Positions 22,575 to 30,357 of a stretch of DNA of 32,403 nt are shown in pieces (the first letter of the stretch is position 1; each line of letters begins with the position of its first letter). The position numbers and the translations under genes are program-made. The stretch is from an uncultured Collinsella sp. (GTDB lineage: Bacteria > Actinomycetota > Coriobacteriia > Coriobacteriales > Coriobacteriaceae). Under the pieces are notes generated by a model. The model searched no databases and was not told the origin of the DNA. It was given only the letters and a program-made list of their open reading frames with translations. The stretch spans positions 1 through 32,403 of the forward strand of contig CAJKFS010000027.1 of assembly GCA_905199225.1 (NCBI GenBank), in the 5' to 3' direction.

Positions 22575-24699
22575 GTGTTTCTGGTCTAGACGCGTTTTGA
22601 CGCACCGTCCGAGCTGCCATCGCAAGCGAGGCGGCTTTATGGGTCGAGCCGGTGTCGATCTGTTTATCGAAGACGGCGCCTATACCACGCTTTCTTCTGC
22701 CGTGGTCATCCTAGTGGTGCTCACATTGTTGTTTTCGTCGACCGCGGCGATATGGAGCATGTCGCGTGCCGGGGATACCCAGGTGGCGGCTGATAGCGGC
22801 GCGCTGGCGGGTGCCAACGTAGTGTCGTCCTATCACACGGCTGCCACGGTGGTTGATGCGAGCATCTTGAGTCTGGGGCTGGCGGGGTTTGCCACGATCG
22901 GGACGGGCCTGGTCGCCATCCTCATCCCGGGTGCCGAGCCGGTTGCCGGCAATATGGTCGACACTGGGATTGAGATCATTAAAACGCGCAACAAGTTTGC
23001 CAAAAGCGCATCGGAAGGCTTACAGAAAATCGAGACGGCTCTGCCGTATCTGATCGCCGCGCGTGCCACGCAGGCGGTGTCGGCGCAGGATACCGATAGT
23101 GTGACCTATACCGGTACGGCGCTTGCCGTGCCCAGGACATCCGAGTCTGACTTCGCTGCGCTCAAAGGATCAGAGATCTCGACCGATACCATTAAAGACA
23201 CATCAGATGATTTAGAGTGTGCGGCCGAGGAGCTGCGGAAGGCTTCTGAGGACACGGCGAAGGCTAAAGAGCGTGCTTGGCTGGCGGATTGTGGTGGGTC
23301 TGACAAGGGCTCGGTCGGCAGCTGTTCTTGCATGTGGGAGCGTGCGAAAAGCCTAACGGATCTCCCCGGTGTTCAAAATCCGCATTACTCATCGAGCGTT
23401 ACGTGGGAGCCCCAAGTTGCCCTTGATCGCGCGAAGGACTACTACCACTGGCGTCTGACAAATGAGAAGCCCCACGGCTCGAGTGTCGAGATGAAGGCAG
23501 AGTCTGCGGCGCGTAAGGCGTTTTATACCTATGCGAGCGCGGAGGTCGATCGGGCACATATAACCGAGAACGGAGACAGGGTTTCCTCCTATATTCCGCT
23601 GCTGCCGCGCAACTCTGATGAGGTTCGGGCGACGGAGCTCTATACCGATGCGGTGTGGCCGACGAGCGTGAACGATGACAAGGCGTATCTGCATTACGGG
23701 ACGACCTGCCCTAACTATAAGAAAGGGACGCCGAGCGGATTTGCTTCGGTTGCCGATTACGATGGACAGGATAAATGCAGCAAATGCCATTTTGGCGTTT
23801 TGTCGCTTGGTGCTGTTGCGGCGCCTTCAACCTCTATCGAAAACGGCTTCGAATATCACTTCGACGAGTTCAAAAAGGCCTTGGAGGAATACGTCAAATG
23901 TCGGAACAAAGAGCTTGAGCTCATGCGTCAGACCGAGGATGAGGCCGACCGTGCGAGCAATGCGTTTGACCAGGCCATTAAAACGCTTTCGGGCGAACGT
24001 CCGCGTATCGCTCCGCCCGGTCGCAACGGCGTGGCTGCCTTTGCGGTTTCGGGTGCCATCTCGAGCCCCGATGAGCTCAACTCTTCGTTTAACACGGCAG
24101 TCAGGCTTGGCGATCGCGGTGCCATCTCTGCCGCGGTGCTGGCGCCCGATGAGGCGACGGCGCAAAACAACGTGCTTTCGCGATTTTTCTCGACATTGAA
24201 GGGACGCTCGGGTGGCGTTGCCGGCGTACTCGATGGCGTCATGGATGTCTGGGGACGGCTGCTTGTGGGATACGGAGACATCCAAGGTTCGGCCGACGAA
24301 CTTATGGACGAGATGATTAAGGGCCTAGGAGGGGGCAACGGCGCGTTGGGCTCCATTGCGTCGTGGCTTGGCGATACCGTTTCGGCGTCCGTGGCGGCGC
24401 TGGGCTTGGAGCCGTGCGACTTGCGCCTGCGAAAGCCGGTGCTGACCGACACCGCCAATGTCATCAAGAGCCCGGGGTCTGACATCACGGCTCTTTCTAA
24501 TGCGCAGGACGAGCTACGAAGTATTCCGTTGGGCGTGACCGACCCCAAGGCGCTTTGCGAAGCGCTGGAATATCAAGTCGAGCGCACCATCAGCGGCACG
24601 ACGTTCACGCTTGCGGAGATTCCGCTGCCCGGCGGCGGTTCCATCCCACTTACCGTCGATGTCACCACACTGGCGGGTGCCCTGGGCGGTGGGTCGTAA
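22546..24699 (+). CDS. large TadG-like pilus assembly protein
   Basis: 717 residues. A short basic N-terminus, one hydrophobic segment at about 48-70 (SSAVVILVVLTLLFSSTAAI), then DTQVAADSGALAGANVV, which resembles TadG/TadE-family anchors. The rest is extracytoplasmic: coiled-coil-rich stretches (DLECAAEELRKASEDTAKAK), a cysteine-containing middle (C388 in TCPNYKKG, C411-x-x-C414 in DKCSKCHFG) and a C-terminal helical and Gly-rich part. Base composition between about 23150 and 23950 is visibly less GC-rich than the flanks, suggesting a variable or acquired segment. GGAGGG precedes ATG 22546, which overlaps tadE by 29 bases. Confidence 0.75.
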   Translation: MIRGLLHGIKCFWSRRVLTHRPSCHRKRGGFMGRAGVDLFIEDGAYTTLSSAVVILVVLTLLFSSTAAIWSMSRAGDTQVAADSGALAGANVVSSYHTAATVVDASILSLGLAGFATIGTGLVAILIPGAEPVAGNMVDTGIEIIKTRNKFAKSASEGLQKIETALPYLIAARATQAVSAQDTDSVTYTGTALAVPRTSESDFAALKGSEISTDTIKDTSDDLECAAEELRKASEDTAKAKERAWLADCGGSDKGSVGSCSCMWERAKSLTDLPGVQNPHYSSSVTWEPQVALDRAKDYYHWRLTNEKPHGSSVEMKAESAARKAFYTYASAEVDRAHITENGDRVSSYIPLLPRNSDEVRATELYTDAVWPTSVNDDKAYLHYGTTCPNYKKGTPSGFASVADYDGQDKCSKCHFGVLSLGAVAAPSTSIENGFEYHFDEFKKALEEYVKCRNKELELMRQTEDEADRASNAFDQAIKTLSGERPRIAPPGRNGVAAFAVSGAISSPDELNSSFNTAVRLGDRGAISAAVLAPDEATAQNNVLSRFFSTLKGRSGGVAGVLDGVMDVWGRLLVGYGDIQGSADELMDEMIKGLGGGNGALGSIASWLGDTVSASVAALGLEPCDLRLRKPVLTDTANVIKSPGSDITALSNAQDELRSIPLGVTDPKALCEALEYQVERTISGTTFTLAEIPLPGGGSIPLTVDVTTLAGALGGGS

Positions 24700-25175
24700 T
24701 GGGCATCCGCACGCGCCTTTGCGAGGAGCGCGCCCAGGCGACGGTCGAGATGGCCGTGGTCACGCCCGTCCTGCTGGTTCTGGCGCTTATCGTGTACAAC
24801 GTCATGGTCTTTGCCGGTGCGGTCGCACGCTTCGATCGCGTGGTGCCCGATATCGTGCTAGCACATGCCGTGGCGCCGAGCGGGGAGGACGATGGCAGCT
24901 CCATCGATGCTTCCGCGACCGTTCAGGCTCAGATCCAACATGCCATGGAAGGCTATGACTTGCTGATCGAGGTCTCGAGCGAACAGGGTGCGACGACATC
25001 GGATGGCGGTTTGCTTTCGCTTTCCGGCACGTTTAGGACCTACACCTGCACCATGCGCTATGAGCCGTGGCCGAGCTCGCTCAGCATCGCCGGCGTTTCG
25101 CTGGGGGCACCGGCAAAGTTGTCACACGAGCGCGCGGTGACGGTCGATCCATGGCGTCCGGGGGTGGTCATGTGA
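24699..25175 (+). CDS. TadE/TadF-like pseudopilin
   Basis: 158 residues: leader MGIRTRLCEERA, prepilin site ERA|QATVEMAVVTP with Glu at +5 (E17), hydrophobic helix (VVTPVLLVLALIVYNVMVFA), then a soluble domain. ATG 24699 overlaps the stop of the large TadG-like gene (TAATG), so translation is probably coupled. The pattern matches the other TadE-like protein at 22098; two such minor subunits are usual in Tad clusters. Confidence 0.8.
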   Translation: MGIRTRLCEERAQATVEMAVVTPVLLVLALIVYNVMVFAGAVARFDRVVPDIVLAHAVAPSGEDDGSSIDASATVQAQIQHAMEGYDLLIEVSSEQGATTSDGGLLSLSGTFRTYTCTMRYEPWPSSLSIAGVSLGAPAKLSHERAVTVDPWRPGVVM

Positions 25176-25531
25176 CCGCGGTCTCGTCCTACATCGCCTA
25201 CGCGCGGGCACTCAATAGGCTGGGCTGGACGCCGGCCGAGTTTGCGGTGGCGGAGTCGTTTGCCGTGCGCCTGCGCGGCATGCTGGGACGGTGCCCGGTT
25301 GCCGCCAACGGTCTGCCGCTCGTCATGGCATTTCCACGCTGCTCTTCGGTCCATACGTGTTTTATGGCCTATCCCATCGACATCGCCTTCATCGATCGCG
25401 ACGGCAATATCCTCGCGCGCTACGAAAACGTACGTCCCTGGCGTATGTGCTCCTGCCCCGGCGCCTGGGCCGCACTAGAGCGCCCTTCAATCATTGTTTC
25501 GACCCCTGCTCTCCAACGCGTGCCGGCTTAA
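25172..25531 (+). CDS. DUF192 family protein
   Basis: 119 residues. The DUF192 pattern is clear: FAVRLRGMLGR, LVMAFPRCSSVHTCFM, IDIAFIDRDGNIL, and the end VRPWRMCSCPGAWAALE. DUF192 proteins are small, often secreted, and of unknown function; this one has no signal peptide. GTG 25172 overlaps the preceding stop as GTGA with GGGGGTGG just upstream; an in-frame ATG at 25151 is the alternative. It is coupled to the last pseudopilin and ends the Tad operon. Cys residues in MCSC and RCSSVHTC are conserved-looking. Confidence 0.82.
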   Translation: MTAVSSYIAYARALNRLGWTPAEFAVAESFAVRLRGMLGRCPVAANGLPLVMAFPRCSSVHTCFMAYPIDIAFIDRDGNILARYENVRPWRMCSCPGAWAALERPSIIVSTPALQRVPA

Positions 25532-25585
25532 GAATTGGCGATAGCGGACTTTCGTCATACGAAATTGGGTAAGATGGAGGAGAAG

Positions 25586-25856
25586 ATGCACGGATGTTGA
25601 GATCCATCCCAACGCTAAAAAGCACCTGACGGAAAAGCAGGTGCTTAGCGCTTGGCTTGCGGTTACTGAGTGCATTCGTCGCGAGTCGAAGGACGAGCCG
25701 CCGAGATGGCTTGCGATTGGATGGCTCCCAGACGGACGAAGCGTGGAGCTTGTCGCGGTCGAGCTTGTCCGTGGGTGGCTTATCATTCATGCCTTGTCTC
25801 CAGTCCAGAAGAAATTTTGGCAGGAGATTGAACGGGCTCGGCAAAGGGGTCGATGA
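25586..25856 (+). pseudogene. toxin gene of a toxin-antitoxin pair, apparently frameshifted at its start
   Basis: A well-placed ATG (25586) follows GGAGGAGA but reads into a stop after four codons. The coding frame that continues (DVEIHPNAKKHLTEKQVLSA, from 25593) has no ATG, GTG or TTG until GTG 25641, inside the conserved-looking region. One extra base between 25589 and 25592 would explain this. From 25641 the frame runs 71 codons (LAIGWLPDGRSVELVAVELV, then HALSPVQKKFW) to TGA 25854-25856. It resembles small actinobacterial toxins paired with RHH antitoxins. A truncated 71-residue product or a rare start codon is possible. Confidence 0.6.
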
Positions 25857-26140
25857 TGGGCAAGACGTATACGGCCGCTAATGGTCAGGTTGTAACGGGT
25901 GAAATGATTGACGCGTGGTGCGAGTCGTACGAGCGCGGAGAGTTTCCGGATGGCGAACACACCGTTGGTGGGATCGTGCATGGACGGCCCCCACTCTCAG
26001 GTGAGGGGACGGCAACGCTGTCGGTCAAGATTCCTCTGGGAATGAAGGAGGCCATTCGTCGACGGGCGGCTGCCGAGGGGATGACGCCAAGTGAGTTTGC
26101 CCGTGCGGCTCTGAGCGAAAAACTTCTTGCTGCCGGCTGA
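25856..26140 (+). CDS. ribbon-helix-helix antitoxin
   Basis: 94 residues. The N-terminal half (TAANGQVVTGEMIDAWCESY, GGIVHGRPPLS) is the toxin-binding type of region seen in this antitoxin family. The C-terminal RHH (CopG-like) DNA-binding unit reads ATLSVKIPLGMKEAIRRRAA then GMTPSEFARAALSEKL. ATG 25856 overlaps the toxin stop by one base and is six bases from AAAGGGG; ATG 25853 is too close to it. It probably represses its own operon and neutralises the toxin. It remains intact while the toxin start appears broken. Confidence 0.75.
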   Translation: MGKTYTAANGQVVTGEMIDAWCESYERGEFPDGEHTVGGIVHGRPPLSGEGTATLSVKIPLGMKEAIRRRAAAEGMTPSEFARAALSEKLLAAG

Positions 26141-26203
26141 TGCCTCTGACGTGCCGATTTAAAGAACCGAGGCTGTGCTCAAAAACTTTTTTGAAATTCT
26201 CGG

Positions 26204-26231
26204 TTGACCGGAACGCGTCCTTGGTTATACT
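26204..26231 (+). promoter_or_regulatory. promoter of tRNA-Phe
   Basis: TTGACC (26204-26209) and TATACT (26226-26231) with 16 bases between them, about 30 bases before the tRNA. Confidence 0.8.
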
Positions 26232-26263
26232 AATCAAGCCTTGAAACAAGGCACACCTCAAAT

Positions 26264-26336
<73 letters not shown>

Positions 26337-26349
26337 CCTTGAATTGACT

Positions 26350-26379
26350 AGGACCTCTGCAAAGGGGTCCTTTTCTTTT
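26350..26379 (+). terminator. terminator after tRNA-Phe
   Basis: AGGACCTCT (26350-26358) pairs with AGGGGTCCT (26363-26371), loop GCAA, followed by a T-rich tract. Confidence 0.88.
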
Positions 26380-26530
26380 ATGTAGGGTTCTGCGGAAAAT
26401 GCGCCCCATTATTGAGCGATAGAACGGGACACACTTTCCGGTGCCTGCCTCCGGCGCGCGTACGCACCTTGTCGCACCATTCCGAGCCCGCCCGCCCCAG
26501 ACATTCCTCCCACTTTCGCGTCACTTTACA

Positions 26531-26567
26531 GACCGTTCGGTCGCCTGTCCGCACACGCGGGTATACT
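26531..26567 (+). promoter_or_regulatory. promoter and possible operator of the GH5-like gene
   Basis: A -10 box TATACT is at 26562-26567. The -35 position overlaps GACCG-TT-CGGTC (26531-26542), an inverted repeat of the kind bound by TetR-family repressors (AGACCGTTCGGTC). No TetR gene is near. The rest of the gap 26380-26632 shows nothing else I can support. Confidence 0.4.
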
Positions 26568-26632
26568 CAAAACGATACTTATCCTATGCAATACGATGCG
26601 GGTTCGACCTGCATGATCCGAAGGGGGCAGTG

Positions 26633-27694
26633 ATGGAGAGGATACTCGGCGTTAATCTCTCTGGTTGGTTTATTCCCGAGCCTTGGGTGACCCCGTCGCT
26701 GTACGCGGCGACCGGTGCATCCAACGCAGCCGAGCTGCAGGAGGCCATGGGTACCGCCGCCTATAACGAGCGCATGCGCCGTCATTACGAGACGTTTGTG
26801 AGCGAGGACGATTTCCGCCGCATGGCGCAGATCGGCCTCAATGCCGTGCGTCTGCCGGTGCCCTGGTATGCCTTTGGCTCACAGGAGTCCGATGCGTCCT
26901 ACATCTCGGTTGTCGACTACATTGACCGTGCGATTGAGTGGGCTGCCAAGTACGATATCCGCGTGCTGCTCGATCTGGCAACTGTGCCCGGTGGCCAGGG
27001 CGATTCCAACGATTCGCCCACCACGCCGGAGGCTGTCGCCGAGTGGCATTCGTCCACCAACGGCCGTCATGTCGCACTCGACGTGCTCGAGCGCTTGGCC
27101 GATCGCTATGGCGAGGCCGAGAGCCTGCTGGGCATTGAGCTGCTGGACACGCCACAGATGAGCGTTCGCAAGAGCCTCTTCACCATGACGGATGGCATTC
27201 CCGCTCACTACCTGCGCAATTTCTATCGCGATGCGTACGAGCTCGTCCGTTCGTATATGCCCGAGGATAAGATCGTCGTCTTCTCGTCGTCGGGGCATCC
27301 CAGCGAGTGGAAGCATTTTATGCGCGGCGCCAAGTACAAGAACGTCTACATGGACCTTCACCTGTACCATTACCGCGACGAGTATGCGCTCGACATCACG
27401 AGCCCTCGCGGGCTGACGACGGCGATTTCGCGTAACAAGCGCGAACTTAAAGAAGCGATTTCGACTGGGTTCCCCGTGCTGGTGGGCGAATGGTCGGGCG
27501 CGGCGATCTTTGCCAACTCGTCGGTTACGCCCGAGGGCCGCAATGCCTACGAGCGCGTGTTTATCGCCAACCAGCTGGCATCGTTTGCGCCGGCTGCCGG
27601 TTGGTTCTTCCAAACGTGGAAGACCGAGAAGCGCATTGCAGCATGGGACGCCCGCGCGGCGCTCGGTACGCTCGAGCGCGGCATGATTGAATAG
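26633..27694 (+). CDS. glycoside hydrolase family 5-like protein with altered catalytic motif
   Basis: 353 residues, no signal peptide, so cytoplasmic. The GH5 (exo-1,3-glucanase-like) barrel is recognisable: GVNLSGWFIPEPWVTPSLY, GLNAVRLPVPWY, VLLDLATVPGGQGDSNDS, LHLYHY and the nucleophile motif LVGEWSGA (E286). At the acid/base position the usual LLNEP reads LLDTP (D172-T173-P174), so the catalytic glutamate is missing. The protein may have changed reaction or serve only in binding. ATG 26633 follows AGGGGG (26622-26626); earlier in-frame starts lie before the promoter. Substrate unknown. Next gene, rsmI, starts six bases on. Confidence 0.78.
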   Translation: MERILGVNLSGWFIPEPWVTPSLYAATGASNAAELQEAMGTAAYNERMRRHYETFVSEDDFRRMAQIGLNAVRLPVPWYAFGSQESDASYISVVDYIDRAIEWAAKYDIRVLLDLATVPGGQGDSNDSPTTPEAVAEWHSSTNGRHVALDVLERLADRYGEAESLLGIELLDTPQMSVRKSLFTMTDGIPAHYLRNFYRDAYELVRSYMPEDKIVVFSSSGHPSEWKHFMRGAKYKNVYMDLHLYHYRDEYALDITSPRGLTTAISRNKRELKEAISTGFPVLVGEWSGAAIFANSSVTPEGRNAYERVFIANQLASFAPAAGWFFQTWKTEKRIAAWDARAALGTLERGMIE

Positions 27695-27700
27695 GTTGAT

Positions 27701-28579
27701 ATGACGCAAAACAGCGCCCATACGGGCAAACTCTATGTGGTCGGCACGCCCATCGGCAACCTGGGCGACCTGTCCCCGCGCGTTGGTGAGGCTTTTGCCG
27801 CCGCCGATGCCATCTGCTGCGAAGACACGCGTGTGACGTCAAAGCTGCTGATGCACCTGGGCATTTCCAAGCCGCTTGTCCGTTGCGACGAGAATGTGAT
27901 CGCTAGCCGCGCTGCCGGCCTGGTCGACCGTCTGCTGGCGGGGGAGACCCTCGCCTTTGCCTCGGACGCCGGCATGCCGAGCGTGTCCGATCCCGGCCAG
28001 GCGTTGGTCGAGGCGGCGCGTGAGGCTGATGTGCCCGTCGAAGTTATTCCCGGGCCCTCTGCTTGCGTCACGGCGCTTGTTTCGTCCGGCATTCCCTGCG
28101 AGCATTTTTTCTTCGAGGGCTTTTTGGGCCGAAAGCACGGCGACCGTGTGCGCCGTTTGCAGCGCCTTGCCGTGGTGCCCGGCGCACTCATCTTCTACGA
28201 GTCTCCACATCGCATCGTGGCGACGCTCGAGGCCGTGGCGGAGGTCTTTCCCCAGCGTGAGGTTGCCGTCTGCCGCGAACTCACCAAGCTGCACGAGGAG
28301 GTCTTGCGCGGGCCCGCTGACCAGCTTGCCGAGGAGCTGCGTGCTCGCGGCGAGGTAAAGGGCGAGATTGCGCTGGTCATCGCGCCGCCGAGCGAGGATG
28401 AGGAGGCCGGCATCGCGCCGGTTGGCGCTGCAGTAGCGGATCCCGACGAGGCCCTGCGCGAGGATATCCGCACCGCGCTCAAGGAGGGGGAGCCCGCCTC
28501 TGCGGTGGCCAAGCGCCTGTCTCAGAAGTATTCGCGCCGCAAGCGCGATGTCTATGCCATGGTGCTCGATATGCAATAG
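27701..28579 (+). CDS. rsmI: 16S rRNA 2'-O-methyltransferase RsmI
   Basis: Methylates the ribose of C1402 in 16S rRNA. 292 residues, normal length. Tetrapyrrole-methylase fold motifs: YVVGTPIGNLGDLSPR at the N-terminus, CCEDTRVTSKLL, ASDAGMPSVSDPG (SAM binding), VIPGPSACVTALVSSG, and FYESPHRI. The C-terminal tail (LREDIRTALKEG, KYSRRKRDVYAMVL) is the helical RsmI end. The start has only a weak TAGG site, so it may depend on read-through from the GH5-like gene. Confidence 0.95.
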   Translation: MTQNSAHTGKLYVVGTPIGNLGDLSPRVGEAFAAADAICCEDTRVTSKLLMHLGISKPLVRCDENVIASRAAGLVDRLLAGETLAFASDAGMPSVSDPGQALVEAAREADVPVEVIPGPSACVTALVSSGIPCEHFFFEGFLGRKHGDRVRRLQRLAVVPGALIFYESPHRIVATLEAVAEVFPQREVAVCRELTKLHEEVLRGPADQLAEELRARGEVKGEIALVIAPPSEDEEAGIAPVGAAVADPDEALREDIRTALKEGEPASAVAKRLSQKYSRRKRDVYAMVLDMQ

Positions 28580-28603
28580 ATGGAGGATATCCAGCCCTTG
28601 CGC

Positions 28604-28609
28604 TAGAAT
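28604..28609 (+). promoter_or_regulatory. -10 element of metG
   Basis: TAGAAT lies 40 bases before the metG start. The -35 position reads TGGAGG, which is weak, so this is tentative. Confidence 0.35.
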
Positions 28610-28648
28610 CATCCCCTGTATGCAACGTTTTTCTGGAGGACAAACCCC

Positions 28649-30250
28649 ATGGATCAAAGCAAGCCTTCGTTCTTTATCACGACGCCCATCTACTACGTCA
28701 ACGCCGATCCGCACCTGGGCACGGCTTATTCCACCATCATCGCCGACGTTCAGGCTCGCTATCGCCGCTCCGCCGGCTATAACGTCAAGTTCCTGACTGG
28801 CATGGACGAGCACGGCGAGAAGGTCGCCGAGGCCGCTGCCAAGCACAACATGACGCCGCAGGAGTGGACCGACAGCCAGGCTCCGCACTTCAAGGAGCTT
28901 TGGAGCAAGCTCGAGATCTCCAACGACGACTTCATTCGCACCACCGAGCCGCGCCAGCATCACGCCGTGCAGTATCTGTGGGAGCGCATGAAGGAGTCCG
29001 GCTACCTGTATAAGGGCAGCTATGACGGCTGGTACTGCGTGCCCGACGAGACCTACTTTACCGATACGCAGGTCCAGAAGGGTGACGAAGAGTACGGTAG
29101 CGTCGGCCAGCACCTGTGCCCCGATTGCCACCGTCCGCTCGAGCGCGTGCAGGAGGAGTCCTACTTCTTTAAGCTCTCCGCCTTCCAGGACAAGCTGCTC
29201 AAGCTCTATGACGAGCACCCCGACTTTGTTGAGCCTGCGTTCCGTATGAACGAGGTGCGCAGCTTTGTCGAAGGCGGCCTCAACGACCTTTCCGTGAGCC
29301 GTACGAGCTTTGACTGGGGCATTCAGGTCCCGTTTGACGAGGGTCACGTGACCTACGTGTGGTTCGATGCGCTGCTCAACTATATGACGGCCGTCGGCTA
29401 CGGTGTCGACACCGACGAGGCGCGTGCCGAGCTGGCCTATCGCTGGCCCGCGCAGTTCCACATCGTGGGTAAGGACATCATCCGCTTCCACTGCGTCATT
29501 TGGCCCGCCATGCTCATGGCCATCGGCGAGGCCCTGCCCGAGCACGTCTTTGCCCACGGCTTCCTGACCGTGCGCAATGCCGAGACCGGCAAGGCCGAGA
29601 AGATGTCCAAGAGCCGCGGCAACGCCATCGCTCCGCAGGACGTTATCGACATGCTGGGCGTCGAGGGCTATCGCTACTACTTTATGACCGACGTCGTCCC
29701 CGGCACCGACGGTGCCATCAGCTTCGACCGCATGGAGCAGGTCTACAACGCCGACCTGGCCAACAGCTGGGGCAACCTCATCTCGCGTTCGCTCAACATG
29801 AGCGGCAAGTATTTTGACGGTTGCGCGCCCGCCAAGCCCGCATCGTTCGATGCGTTCGACAACCCGCTGGCAAAGATCGCCGATGGTCTGGTCGAGCGCT
29901 ACATGGCCAAGATGGACGTGCTCGATTACGGTGGAGCCAAGGACGAGGTCATGGAGCTCATCCACGCTGCCAACCACTACATCGAGGACTCCGAGCCTTG
30001 GGCACTTGCCAAGGACGAGGCCAAGGCTGACGAGCTGGCGTTTGTGATCTACAACCTGCTCGAGGCCATCCGCATTGCCGCTCACCTGCTGATGCCGCTC
30101 ATGCCCCAGACTTCTGCCGAGGCTCTGCGCCGCCTGTCCTGCGAAGACGAGGCCGCGAGCGACGACCTCAAGGGCATTTGCGCTTGGGGCCTGCTTGCTG
30201 GTGGTCAGCCCGTCGAGAAGGGCGAGCCGCTGTTCCCGCGTCTGGGCTAA
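28649..30250 (+). CDS. metG: methionyl-tRNA synthetase
   Basis: Charges tRNA-Met and initiator tRNA. 533 residues: class I synthetase of the short type, without the C-terminal EMAP-II-like tRNA-binding domain found in many MetG proteins. TTPIYYVNADPHLGTAY holds the HIGH-equivalent signature, and EKMSKSRGN the KMSKS loop (about residue 316). One CxxC (LCPDC) remains from the zinc knuckle in the connective peptide; the second pair is absent. Anticodon-binding helical domain at about 400-530. TGGAGGA at 28633-28639 precedes ATG 28649. Confidence 0.95.
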   Translation: MDQSKPSFFITTPIYYVNADPHLGTAYSTIIADVQARYRRSAGYNVKFLTGMDEHGEKVAEAAAKHNMTPQEWTDSQAPHFKELWSKLEISNDDFIRTTEPRQHHAVQYLWERMKESGYLYKGSYDGWYCVPDETYFTDTQVQKGDEEYGSVGQHLCPDCHRPLERVQEESYFFKLSAFQDKLLKLYDEHPDFVEPAFRMNEVRSFVEGGLNDLSVSRTSFDWGIQVPFDEGHVTYVWFDALLNYMTAVGYGVDTDEARAELAYRWPAQFHIVGKDIIRFHCVIWPAMLMAIGEALPEHVFAHGFLTVRNAETGKAEKMSKSRGNAIAPQDVIDMLGVEGYRYYFMTDVVPGTDGAISFDRMEQVYNADLANSWGNLISRSLNMSGKYFDGCAPAKPASFDAFDNPLAKIADGLVERYMAKMDVLDYGGAKDEVMELIHAANHYIEDSEPWALAKDEAKADELAFVIYNLLEAIRIAAHLLMPLMPQTSAEALRRLSCEDEAASDDLKGICAWGLLAGGQPVEKGEPLFPRLG

Positions 30251-30289
30251 GACGCCGCGCGCCATATCGGCAATTTACTGTTTAGATGT

Positions 30290-30321
30290 AAGGGCATGGC
30301 CGCAACGGTCCATGCCCTTTT
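30290..30321 (+). terminator. terminator after metG
   Basis: AAGGGCATGG (30290-30299) pairs with CCATGCCCTT (30310-30319), 10 bp, followed by TTTTG-TTT. Confidence 0.88.
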
Positions 30322-30357
30322 GTTTCAAGACGCCGCCATCATGCTAAGGAGGCAACC

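Noticed and set aside
28649..30250. Truncated metG (lack of the C-terminal tRNA-binding domain)
   Set aside because: MetG proteins of about 510-550 residues without that domain are a normal class; the catalytic and anticodon domains are complete and a terminator follows.
27839..30265. 808-codon minus-strand ORF opposite rsmI and metG
   Set aside because: Spans two unrelated real genes on the other strand and shows no motif.
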